From contig CAYPGE010000137.1 of NCBI GenBank assembly GCA_964409865.1, forward strand, positions 1-19,391: a stretch of 19,391 bases of DNA, written 5' to 3'. Under the pieces are notes generated by a model that had not been told where the DNA came from, searched no databases, and worked only from the letters and a program-made list of their open reading frames with translations. Positions 6,522 through 14,774 of the stretch are shown here, piece by piece; the stretch's first letter is position 1, and each line of letters opens with the position of its first letter. This DNA comes from Anammoximicrobium sp964409865 (GTDB lineage Bacteria; Planctomycetota; Planctomycetia; Pirellulales; Pirellulaceae). A program made the position numbers and the translations under genes.

Positions 6522-7850
6522 ATGCAGCTAAGTCAGTCGCTGTCGCAACGATCGACCCGCCGAGAAATGCTCCGGACCATGCTGGCCGCAGGGGCCGCCC
6601 CGTGGTTTGTGCCGGCACACGTGCTGGGGGCCGCCGCAGGGATGGCGCCCTCGGACAAGATCACTCTGGGGGTCCTGGGCGTGGGCGCACAGGGCCAGTA
6701 CGACATGCGCGATTTCCTGGGGCACGACGACGTGCGCGTGACCGCGATCTGCGATGTGAACAAACGCAACATCGACAGCGCCCGGCGGGCGATCGCCGAG
6801 CGGTACGGCAGCCCCGACGTCAAGGTGTTGAGCGACTTCCGCGAGTTGCACGCGGACGGGAGCGTCGACGCCGTCCTGATGGCGCTGCCCGTGCATTGGC
6901 ACAGCATTCCGGCGCTGGACGCCGTCCTGCACGGCAAGCACATCTACCACGAAAAGCCGATGGCCATGTCGTTCGAGGAGGCCCGCCGCGTGCGCGAGGC
7001 CGTGCGGCGCAAGGGCGTGGTGTTCCAGTTCGGCACCCAGCAGCGATCGGACATGAAGTTCCGTTGGGCCTGCGAACTGGCGCTCAACGGGCGGCTAGGC
7101 AAGCTGCAGGAGATTCAAGTCTCCGTGCCGGGCGGCCGGCAAGGTCCGCTGTTGCCCGAACAGCCGCTGCCGGACTACGTCGATTGGAATCGCTGGGTGG
7201 GGCCGGCCCCCATGACCCCGTTCCACGAGGAGAAGCTGAAACGCGACACGCACGAGAACATCACCAATTTCTCGCTGGGCATGATCTCTTGCTGGGGCGT
7301 CCATCATCTGGACATCGCCCAGTGGGGCAACGGCACGGACGCCACGGGGCCTTGTTCCGTGGAGGGCACGGGCGAATTCCCGCAGTCCGGCAGCCTGGAC
7401 GCGATCCTGCGCTGGCGCGTGCGGTTCGAGCATGCCCAGGCCGCTCCGGTGACGTTTGTCAACGACGGCACCCCCGGCTTTGCCCACGGCGTGCGGTTCG
7501 TGGGCGAGTCGGCGTGGGTCCACGTCGCGCGCGGCTCGATCCAGGGCAGCCAGGATCATCTGCTGCGCGACCCGCAAAACAAGGTCCATACGATGCCGAT
7601 CCAGTTGCCGATCAGCGTCCAGCACACCCGCAACTTCCTGGACGCGATCAAGCATGGCACGCGGGCGATCTGCGACATCGAAGCCGCGGTGCGGTCCGAT
7701 ACGTTGTGCCAGTTGGCGCTGATTGCCGTCAAACAAGGACGCAAGCTCGTCTGGGACCCGCAATCCGAGCGGTTTCCGAACGACGACGCGGCCAGCGCCA
7801 TGCTCCAGTCGCGGGCCTTTCGCGGCGACTGGAAGCTGCCAGAAGCGTGA
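6522..7850 (+). CDS. Tat-exported Gfo/Idh/MocA-family oxidoreductase
   Basis: This is a 442-residue protein of the family of NAD(P)-dependent sugar or inositol dehydrogenases. The N-terminus carries a Tat-type signal (STRREMLRTM, residues 11-20, then a short hydrophobic run to about 38), as is usual for the planctomycete exported group. The Rossmann motif is GVLGVGAQG (50-58), ICDVN follows the second strand, and HEKPMAMS (143-150) holds the conserved EKP with the catalytic-region lysine. The C-terminal half is the substrate-binding alpha/beta domain, with FSLGMISCWGVHHLDIAQW in its middle. The frame is open further upstream to the second inverted repeat, but ATG 6522 has AAGGAG nine bases before it and begins the Tat signal. 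It probably acts outside the cytoplasm on a sugar; the substrate is unknown. Confidence 0.92.
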   Translation: MQLSQSLSQRSTRREMLRTMLAAGAAPWFVPAHVLGAAAGMAPSDKITLGVLGVGAQGQYDMRDFLGHDDVRVTAICDVNKRNIDSARRAIAERYGSPDVKVLSDFRELHADGSVDAVLMALPVHWHSIPALDAVLHGKHIYHEKPMAMSFEEARRVREAVRRKGVVFQFGTQQRSDMKFRWACELALNGRLGKLQEIQVSVPGGRQGPLLPEQPLPDYVDWNRWVGPAPMTPFHEEKLKRDTHENITNFSLGMISCWGVHHLDIAQWGNGTDATGPCSVEGTGEFPQSGSLDAILRWRVRFEHAQAAPVTFVNDGTPGFAHGVRFVGESAWVHVARGSIQGSQDHLLRDPQNKVHTMPIQLPISVQHTRNFLDAIKHGTRAICDIEAAVRSDTLCQLALIAVKQGRKLVWDPQSERFPNDDAASAMLQSRAFRGDWKLPEA

Positions 7851-7863
7851 TGCGGAGTGTGCC

Positions 7864-7885
7864 ACAAATGGACAGTGCCATTTGT
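7864..7885. repeat. Small hairpin between convergent genes
   Basis: ACAAATGG (7864-7871) and CCATTTGT (7878-7885) pair exactly around a six-base loop. It sits in the 53-base gap between two genes that converge, so it could end transcription from both sides. The stem is AT-rich and lacks a good T-run, so a dispersed repeat is equally likely. Confidence 0.5.
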
Positions 7886-7903
7886 TCCTGACGCCGTTTT
7901 CGC

Positions 7904-8170
7904 TCAGGAGCCGACAAGTTCGTAGAGCCCGTGGCCGGCGTATTTGATTTTGCCCTGGTTGGCCAACTCCTCCCAGATTTCCTTCCGAAACTGGTCGGGT
8001 GGCCTGATGGCGACGACCCCGGATCTGCCACCGCTGGACATGGGACCGTAGCCCAGCCGTGACTCGTCGTCAAGTTGGGTGAGTTTGAGACGTTTCCGGA
8101 ACGCTTTCAAGGCCTGCTGCAACTCCTCTCGGGAGGGCGGGGCGGGCGGCGTTTGTGCTGATTCTGACAT
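7904..8170 (-). CDS. Small conserved-looking protein of unknown function
   Basis: This is an 88-residue protein. The start at 8170 has AAGGAG six bases upstream. The frame extends to an ATG at 8227, but that would overlap the upstream gene and has no ribosome site. After a Pro-rich N-terminus (SAQTPPAPPSREE), residues 13-35 form a charged helix (ELQQALKAFRKRLKLTQLDDES). Then comes a Gly-rich turn (GYGPMSSGGRSG), and the protein ends in a compact alpha/beta stretch (PDQFRKEIWEELANQGKIKYAGHGLYELV) that could be a small winged-helix-like unit. No family or catalytic residue was recognised. It follows the large propeller gene by 26 bases on the same strand and may share its transcript. Confidence 0.7.
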   Translation of the reverse strand: MSESAQTPPAPPSREELQQALKAFRKRLKLTQLDDESRLGYGPMSSGGRSGVVAIRPPDQFRKEIWEELANQGKIKYAGHGLYELVGS

Positions 8171-8196
8171 GTGGGACTCCTTGTTACTCCGGAACT

Positions 8197-11100
8197 CTAC
8201 TGCTCGGCAACAACTTCGAGACCGCACAAGACGGGCGGTTGGGACGAAAGCGGCTGGAACTCGACGGTCAGCTTGTCAGCGATCGGGACTTGCGAGAAGC
8301 TTTTCACGACCGCTCGCCAGGGGCCGCCGGCCTCGGCGACCGGGTCCATGCGGGCCAGCGCGTTTCGGCCCTGGAGCACGACGCCGAAAACCCGCTGCGA
8401 AGGCTCCACCGCGGCACTTGGCTCGACGAAGTGCAGGCGGACCGTGTAGCTGTCGGAACGTACTGCCGGCTCGGACGCGTTGGGTTTCGAAGCTTCGGGA
8501 GCCGGCTTCGGTTCGACGACAAGTCGCGACAGTCCTTTCGCCGTGTTCTCCAGCGCCTTGGCCACGGCGGACGTCGGCTGCGGCGAATCCCGCGGAACGA
8601 GCCAGACGGTGACCTTTTCGACGCCCTCCACGCCCGAGGCGGCGACCCAAGCGGGACCAGCGCCCGAAATCCGTGAGCTGTGGTGGCGGAACCAGCTGAG
8701 TTTCCCCTCGACTTTCAGCGGGACCTTGGGCGACGTGCCGCCGACCTCAGGATGTTCCAGCCAGAGCACGCCGTCCTCCGAGCGCCGGTCGCCGGGGGCG
8801 CCGAAATTCAGACCAAGACGGCGAATCCGGGGTCCCTCGCCCGGCCCAAACGCATACGAATTGTTGGTCCACAGCTCGGCTTCCGGCATGTGGACCAGCG
8901 CCAGCGAAGTCTGGTTCTGATAGGCGCAGGTGCAAGTCCGGGTGTATTCAGGGGCGTTCAGCACGCCGTCGGCCACGATCAGATTCGAGGTGCAGCCGGA
9001 CTTGAAGCCGCCGAAATTCCCTGTGCCGCTGTGACTCGCCAGGTCGTAAAACCCCGCGGCTCCCGAACGGAACGTCAGCAGGTGTTCGCTGGCGATGCAC
9101 GTGTTGCAGCCGTAGGTGCGGGCGAAGTTCCAGGCCACCGGTTCCTCGGTCAACGGGTGGGGAATCATGGCCGGGGCCCCGTCCAGCAGCCCAAACGCGC
9201 CCTGCGACGCCTTGTAGCTGCCCGCATTGGTGATGATCACATCGTTGTGCAGGATGCAGGGACCGACATAGGCCAGAGCGGGATTTTCCCACAGCAGCTT
9301 GCCATCCGCCCCGCGGAACGTCGCCAGTCCCTTGCCGGTCTCGTCGGGACTGCGGTCGCCGGCCGCCGCGCCGGCTTCCAGCAGCACGTCGCGGGCCGCG
9401 GAGTAGCCCAACCACGTCCCGGAGACTTTCGCCGTCTGCTGCCAGACGATCTGTCCGCTGGGAGCATCGAGTGCCAGCAGACGCGGGGCAGGAGGCTCTT
9501 GGCCGCGGCGGCGAAGATGATCCTCGACGCGTTTGGGCAGTCGGTCCAGGCAATAGATCCGGCCGTTGCCGGCCACGATGCCGTTGTGCAGGAAGCTCGC
9601 CGCCGCGTCGACCTTCCACAGCGTTTGGCCAGTGTGCCGATCGAAGGCCATCAGTCCGAGGCTGCCGTTGTGGTCCGGCGCCCAGGCAATTCCCCGCTTG
9701 TTCTCTGTCTTGTATTCGTAGCCCAAACGCTGGGAATAGTCGCCGTACCCGGTTCCGGCCAACAACAAATTCTCGTAAACGCCGATGAAGCCCCACGGAG
9801 GTTGCTGCCCGTCGACCGCCCGCAGTTGGAACTCGCGGACCGTTTGGCCAGTGGCCGCGTCCAACAGCAGGCAACGGCTGCCCAGGGCCAGGTACACGCC
9901 CTCCTGCGCAGCCACGTAGTTGGTTCCCCGCGCATTGGCTCCGGGGATGTGGACCTGGTTATAGGCCGTGCTCAAGGGCGTGTCGGCGTAGGTGTTGTCG
10001 TAATAGACGTTCCGCGTTCCCAGGTCCTCGAATTCCCGCTTCCACAGCACGCGCCCGGTATACACGTCGCGAGCGCTGATGCAGTCCATGCCTTGAATGA
10101 ACAACCGGCCGCCCGTGACCTGCGGGCTGGGCCCGTGGCCGTGACGGGGCAGCACGTCGAGATTGGAGTTGCCGCCAAACCACAGCAGGCCCACCGGCAG
10201 CCGGACTTGCTGGTCGTTGGACTTGACCGTATTGGCGATGTCCCCGTAGGCGTGAGTCCAGTCGGCGGCGCCGGGCAGCGGTCCCTCGCGAGTAATCACG
10301 ACGGCACCTTGGGCCTGAGCCAGCTTGGCCTTGGCCAGAGCAGCCTGCGCAAAGCGTTTTTCCGCCGCCGCGGGGTCGCCTGCTGGAATCCAGAGCCGGC
10401 CGCCATAGGGCCGCAGCGATTCGTACACCGCCTCGAGCGTTTCGTTGTCCGAGAGTCGCTCGGCGCACGACCTTCCCACGACGATCAGGCTGGCCATGTA
10501 GCGCGGCGGCCGGAAGGCGAGCGGATCTCCCGCTTGGACCGCCACCCGGCGGCCGTACAGTCCGGCGGCGTCGAACCGGCGCCGAAGCCGGGCGACACGT
10601 TCGGCGTCGGAATCGACCACCACCACGTGCAGATCGCTGGCCGCCAGAACAGCCTCCAGCAACGGCTCGTCATCGGCCTGGAACCAGAGCGCATAGCCCT
10701 CGCGCGTCTCGGCCTGTCCGAGCAGTTGCTCCGCCCTCTTCGCGGCTTCGGCGGGCGGGGGCAACGGGCGCGGCGTGACCGACCAGATCTTTTCCCGGCC
10801 TTGGTTGGCGTCCTGATCGGCGTCCCGGTCGGCGCCGAACGCCATGATCCGGCCCTCGCGCGTCACTGCGAACAGCATCCCACCAGCCGCCAGCAACCGC
10901 TCCACGCGGCCTTCCACGGGCAGCGTCCAGGCGATGCGGGCCGCCTGCCCGGCTTCCGGCGGATCGATCGCCACGATTTTGCCCCCTCCCGCCGCATACA
11001 GCCGCTTGCCCGCCCTGATCAGATCGCCACTGCCATCGGCCTCGACCTGCCACACCGTCCGCTTGTCCGCGGCAAAGGCCTGGATGGCCGCAGGGGCAAG

Positions 11101-12135
11101 CGTGCCATCCTTGTTCTTGCCCGGCGTGTTCGCTGCGTAAGCGAATCCGTCCGCCAGCACCGGTTCGTTGATCGAGAACTTGCCGTCGCTCCCGTCGGTC
11201 AGGTTCAACGCCATCGTGCCGCGGACCCGCGTGTGAACGAACACTCGCAACTCGTCGGCGGCCACGAACGAGCCGCCCTGGCCTTTGCTGCCGAAGTTGA
11301 AGTACCGCAGCTTGCCGGTCTGCCGATCCAACGCCGCGGGAAGCGACCGCCCGCCAGGCACCAGCAGCAACTGGGCGGTGGCGGCCAGCTGCCCTTGCGG
11401 AGCGACGCCGGCAAAGGACGGAGCCGCGTGCGGTTGCTTGATATAGTCGGCACTGGTTGCGTCGTTCACCCAGCGCACTGCGCCGCTGTCCGCGTCCAGT
11501 GCGTAAATGAACGTGCCCATGAAAGGCCAGATGCTGGCGGCAAAGTAGATGATACCGTCGCGCTGGACAGGACCGCCGCGCGCGGGCCAGGCGGAGATGA
11601 CGCGGCGGTTGCCGATCACCTGCTGGCCGGACGGACCGCCGCGGAACCGCCACTGCAACCGGCCGTCGGACGCGCTCACGCAGTACAGATAGCCGTCGTC
11701 GCTCGTGAAGTACACGTTGCCGCGAAAGACGACGGGCGAGAACCGCACCGGACCGTCGGCGTAGAAACACCATTGCTCTTCGCCCGAACTCGCGTCCAGG
11801 GCCACGACCTTGTCCTGGTCGTTAAAGGCGACGAACATCCGCCCCTGGGCCACCACGGGCTCCAAGATCGCATCATAAGGCATCATGTCCTGGTTCAGCG
11901 GATCGTCCCAGACCGGGACGCGGGGCTCATACTGATGCGTCCAGGCCGGGTGCAGCGACGACGGCAGTTCGTGGCCAGAAGCCGCGGTGTGTCCTGCATC
12001 GCACCGCCACATCGGCCAGTCGTCTTCCTCCGCCGCTGCCGGAACCGCGAAGGAAGCAGCCCAGGCTAACGCCGCGAGCACGGCCGGGAGCGATTGCAGG
12101 ACAGGACACCGACGCAGGTGACACCAACGATTCAT
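8197..12135 (-). CDS. Large secreted PQQ-type beta-propeller protein with methyltransferase-like insert and malectin-like C-terminus
   Basis: This is a 1312-residue protein. A signal peptide spans about residues 1-36 (LPAVLAALAWAASFAVPAAAEE); GGAAGG lies six bases before the start. Residues about 40-470 form a PQQ-like propeller with blades such as VVALDASSGEEQWCF and LYCVSASDGRLQWRF. Residues about 475-620 look like a Rossmann methyltransferase (LHVVVVDSDAERVARLR, then AGLYGRRVAVQAGDPLAF and SLIVVG). A second propeller follows (about 626-1075, VLPRHGHGPSPQVTGGRLFI onward). It holds a conserved-looking cysteine group: CNTC near 1009, SGCT, and CTC near 1067. The tail from about 1200 (YTVRLHFVEP to VLCGLEVV) resembles a malectin-like sugar-binding domain. 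I infer an extracytoplasmic, possibly redox or scaffolding role; no enzyme activity can be assigned. The next gene lies 26 bases downstream. Confidence 0.88.
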   Translation of the reverse strand: MNRWCHLRRCPVLQSLPAVLAALAWAASFAVPAAAEEDDWPMWRCDAGHTAASGHELPSSLHPAWTHQYEPRVPVWDDPLNQDMMPYDAILEPVVAQGRMFVAFNDQDKVVALDASSGEEQWCFYADGPVRFSPVVFRGNVYFTSDDGYLYCVSASDGRLQWRFRGGPSGQQVIGNRRVISAWPARGGPVQRDGIIYFAASIWPFMGTFIYALDADSGAVRWVNDATSADYIKQPHAAPSFAGVAPQGQLAATAQLLLVPGGRSLPAALDRQTGKLRYFNFGSKGQGGSFVAADELRVFVHTRVRGTMALNLTDGSDGKFSINEPVLADGFAYAANTPGKNKDGTLAPAAIQAFAADKRTVWQVEADGSGDLIRAGKRLYAAGGGKIVAIDPPEAGQAARIAWTLPVEGRVERLLAAGGMLFAVTREGRIMAFGADRDADQDANQGREKIWSVTPRPLPPPAEAAKRAEQLLGQAETREGYALWFQADDEPLLEAVLAASDLHVVVVDSDAERVARLRRRFDAAGLYGRRVAVQAGDPLAFRPPRYMASLIVVGRSCAERLSDNETLEAVYESLRPYGGRLWIPAGDPAAAEKRFAQAALAKAKLAQAQGAVVITREGPLPGAADWTHAYGDIANTVKSNDQQVRLPVGLLWFGGNSNLDVLPRHGHGPSPQVTGGRLFIQGMDCISARDVYTGRVLWKREFEDLGTRNVYYDNTYADTPLSTAYNQVHIPGANARGTNYVAAQEGVYLALGSRCLLLDAATGQTVREFQLRAVDGQQPPWGFIGVYENLLLAGTGYGDYSQRLGYEYKTENKRGIAWAPDHNGSLGLMAFDRHTGQTLWKVDAAASFLHNGIVAGNGRIYCLDRLPKRVEDHLRRRGQEPPAPRLLALDAPSGQIVWQQTAKVSGTWLGYSAARDVLLEAGAAAGDRSPDETGKGLATFRGADGKLLWENPALAYVGPCILHNDVIITNAGSYKASQGAFGLLDGAPAMIPHPLTEEPVAWNFARTYGCNTCIASEHLLTFRSGAAGFYDLASHSGTGNFGGFKSGCTSNLIVADGVLNAPEYTRTCTCAYQNQTSLALVHMPEAELWTNNSYAFGPGEGPRIRRLGLNFGAPGDRRSEDGVLWLEHPEVGGTSPKVPLKVEGKLSWFRHHSSRISGAGPAWVAASGVEGVEKVTVWLVPRDSPQPTSAVAKALENTAKGLSRLVVEPKPAPEASKPNASEPAVRSDSYTVRLHFVEPSAAVEPSQRVFGVVLQGRNALARMDPVAEAGGPWRAVVKSFSQVPIADKLTVEFQPLSSQPPVLCGLEVVAEQ

Positions 12136-12334
12136 GACATGCCTTCCGATACCACCTCAGGGAGCCATGTCCGCATGCCGATCCTCCTCAGCCATCTTCG
12201 GCGTGAGGCATCAATCCGCCGGCACCGGAAGCAGCGTGTCCAAGATCGACTGGTCCGGGCAGGTCAAAGTCAGTCTGTCGAGGAGTTCGGCAAAGCAGCT
12301 ACGCCCTCAGGAAACACGTTCTCTTGTTGGCTGG

Positions 12335-12877
<543 letters not shown>

Positions 12878-12924
12878 TGGATTCCTGCGTCAATTCAGGC
12901 GGGCTGACCGTTCACTCCACGTGG

Positions 12925-12953
12925 ATTGTACGATGGCCGGCCGAGGCCGTCGA
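12925..12953 (-). promoter_or_regulatory. Possible promoter before the transposase remnant
   Basis: On the minus strand, TCGACG (12953-12948) and TACAAT (12930-12925) match -35 and -10 consensus at four and five positions, with a 17-base spacer. The start codon at 12877 lies about 47 bases downstream. Pattern match only. Confidence 0.28.
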
Positions 12954-13110
12954 CGGGGATTCCGGGGACATCACACCTATTCTCGACGCGCGAGCGCGAT
13001 CCCGTAGACGAGGGCTTGCGGATTCGCTATAGAGGTGAGAAGCTGAATCGTTGTGTTTCGGCAGAGGAGAGCATGCGCACGTCGCGACCCCGGAAATGGG
13101 AGCACCAATC

Positions 13111-14556
13111 ATGAAACGGACGGCCTTGTATTGCTTCTTGTTGCTGGTCGCAGGCCGTGTTTGCGCGAGCGACAAGCCGAACATCGTTTTTGTGCTCGCC
13201 GATGACCTCGGCTGGACGGACCTCGGCGTGCAGGGGTCCCCGTATTACGAGACGCCGCACATCGATCGGTTGGCGTCCCAGGGCATGCGCTTGACGTGTT
13301 ATCACAATTGCCAGAACTGCACCCCCACGCGGGCGGCCCTGATGAGCGGCCAGTACGCGCCGCGGACCGGCGTCTATACCGTCGGGGGCATCAACCGTTT
13401 TGCCTGGTGGACGCGCCCGCTGCGGCCTGTGGACAATGTTACAGACCTGCCGTTGGACAAGATCACCGTCGCGCAATCGCTCAAGACCGCTGGTTACGCG
13501 ACCGGCATGTTCGGCAAATGGCACATTGGGCAGCAGGGCGAGTACCATCCGGGCCAGCGCGGCTTTGACGAAGCCATCGTCTCGATGGGAAAACACTTCG
13601 ACTTTGCCACCAGCCCCAAGACAGAGTATCCCGCCGGACAGTACCTGGCCGACTTTCTGACGGACAAGGCGGTGGACTTCATCCAGCGTCACAAGGATCA
13701 CCCGTTCTTCCTGTACCTGCCGCACTTTGCCGTACATACGCCGCTGGACGCCAAGCCGGAGCTGGTCGCGAAGTTCAAAGACAAACCGACCGCCGGGGGC
13801 CATCGCAATCCGACCTACGCCGCGATGATTGCCAGCGTGGATGAAAGCGTGGGCCGGGTGCTGGCGACGCTCGACGAACTCAAGCTTGCTCAGAACACGG
13901 TCGTCATTTTTTCCAGCGACAACGGCGGCGTGGGCGGTTATGAACGCGAAGGCATTGGCAGGGAAAACAGCGACATCACCGACAACGCCCCCTTGCGCAG
14001 CGGCAAGGGCAGCCTGTACGAGGGCGGCACGCGCGAGCCATTCATCGTCCGCTGGCCCGGCGTGACCAAGCCCGGCTCGATGTGCGGCGTGCCTGCGATC
14101 CACGTGGACATGTACCCGACGCTGCTGGAGATCGCCGGAGCCCGCCCGCCGGCCGACTACGTGCTGGATGGTGAAAGCCTCGTGCCGTTGCTGCGCGACC
14201 CGACGGCTTCGCTGAAGCGACAAGCCATCTATCAGCACTTCCCCGGTTACCTGGGCATCGGCCAGGGCCAATGGCGCACCACCCCCGTCGGGCTGATTCA
14301 TGCCGGCGACTGGAAACTGATGGAGTTCTTCGAAGACGGACGGCTGGAACTGTATAACCTGCGCGAGGATCTCGGTGAAACCAACAACCTGGCCGCCCAG
14401 ATGCCGGACAAGGCCAAGGAACTCCACGCCAAACTCGTCGCCTGGCGTCAGGCGATCAAAGCCCCCATGCCCACACCGAACACGGGCGACGCCGCCCCTG
14501 CGGCAAAGGCCGAAGTCCGAAAGAAAATGAAAGCCGGGAAGAGCCGGAGGCAGTAG
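13111..14556 (+). CDS. Secreted type I (arylsulfatase-type) sulfatase
   Basis: This is a 481-residue sulfatase. A signal peptide spans residues 1-19 (MKRTALYCFLLLVAGRVCA). The start at 13111 is chosen over an in-frame ATG at 13051 because the signal begins there. The formylglycine motif CTPTR (Cys70-Arg74) fits C-x-P-x-R, so Cys70 should be matured by a formylglycine-generating enzyme encoded elsewhere. Metal and substrate residues expected of the family are present: Asp31/Asp32 in LADDLG, Lys136 and His138 in GKWHIG, His209 in VHTP, Asp270/Asn271 in SSDNGG, and Lys299 in SGKGS. The C-terminal subdomain ends with LYNLREDLGETNNLA, then a low-complexity basic tail. It should remove sulfate esters from a polysaccharide in the periplasm or outside. 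The next genes encode glycan-active proteins, which fits. Confidence 0.95.
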   Translation: MKRTALYCFLLLVAGRVCASDKPNIVFVLADDLGWTDLGVQGSPYYETPHIDRLASQGMRLTCYHNCQNCTPTRAALMSGQYAPRTGVYTVGGINRFAWWTRPLRPVDNVTDLPLDKITVAQSLKTAGYATGMFGKWHIGQQGEYHPGQRGFDEAIVSMGKHFDFATSPKTEYPAGQYLADFLTDKAVDFIQRHKDHPFFLYLPHFAVHTPLDAKPELVAKFKDKPTAGGHRNPTYAAMIASVDESVGRVLATLDELKLAQNTVVIFSSDNGGVGGYEREGIGRENSDITDNAPLRSGKGSLYEGGTREPFIVRWPGVTKPGSMCGVPAIHVDMYPTLLEIAGARPPADYVLDGESLVPLLRDPTASLKRQAIYQHFPGYLGIGQGQWRTTPVGLIHAGDWKLMEFFEDGRLELYNLREDLGETNNLAAQMPDKAKELHAKLVAWRQAIKAPMPTPNTGDAAPAAKAEVRKKMKAGKSRRQ

Positions 14557-14599
14557 AAGCTCGTTTCCCAGGCGGTTGTCTTGCCACGCATTGCCTAAC

Positions 14600-14615
14600 G
14601 CGGGCCGGTGCCCGC
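14600..14615. repeat. Short GC hairpin after the sulfatase gene
   Basis: GCGGGC (14600-14605) and GCCCGC (14610-14615) pair around CGGT. It lies 43 bases after the sulfatase stop and could help end the transcript, though no T-run follows. Confidence 0.4.
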
Positions 14616-14623
14616 AACCCAAT

Positions 14624-14707
14624 TGGCGAGCGGGGCGGCGTCAGCCCTCCGGTTCTAAGTCGGGCGATTTGCCGGGAACCGGGGGGCTGACGCCACCCCG
14701 CTCGCCA
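14624..14707. repeat. Third long inverted repeat, 32-bp GC-rich arms
   Basis: Arms 14624-14655 and 14676-14707 are reverse complements at 30 of 32 positions (one mismatch, one G-T wobble) around a 20-base spacer. The core GGGGGGCTGACGCC is, to my recollection, common between genes in planctomycete genomes. It lies between the sulfatase and DUF4838 genes. A smaller palindrome, ATGCGCGC/GCGCGCAT (14715-14722 and 14728-14735), follows at once. Confidence 0.88.
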
Positions 14708-14774
14708 CGACAAGATGCGCGCATGGCGCGCGCATGATACGAACTGAGACTCCAAGCCGCGTTTGAGAAAACCT

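Noticed and set aside
8680..12069. A 1129-codon open frame on the plus strand
   Set aside because: It is antisense to the propeller gene. Its translation is rich in Arg, Gln, His and Val with no family resemblance, as expected from the mirror of a high-GC gene with strong third-position bias.
12912..13184. A 90-codon minus-strand frame that might hold the missing transposase N-terminus
   Set aside because: Its translation shows none of the Rpn/PD-(D/E)XK N-terminal features and it overlaps the sulfatase start.
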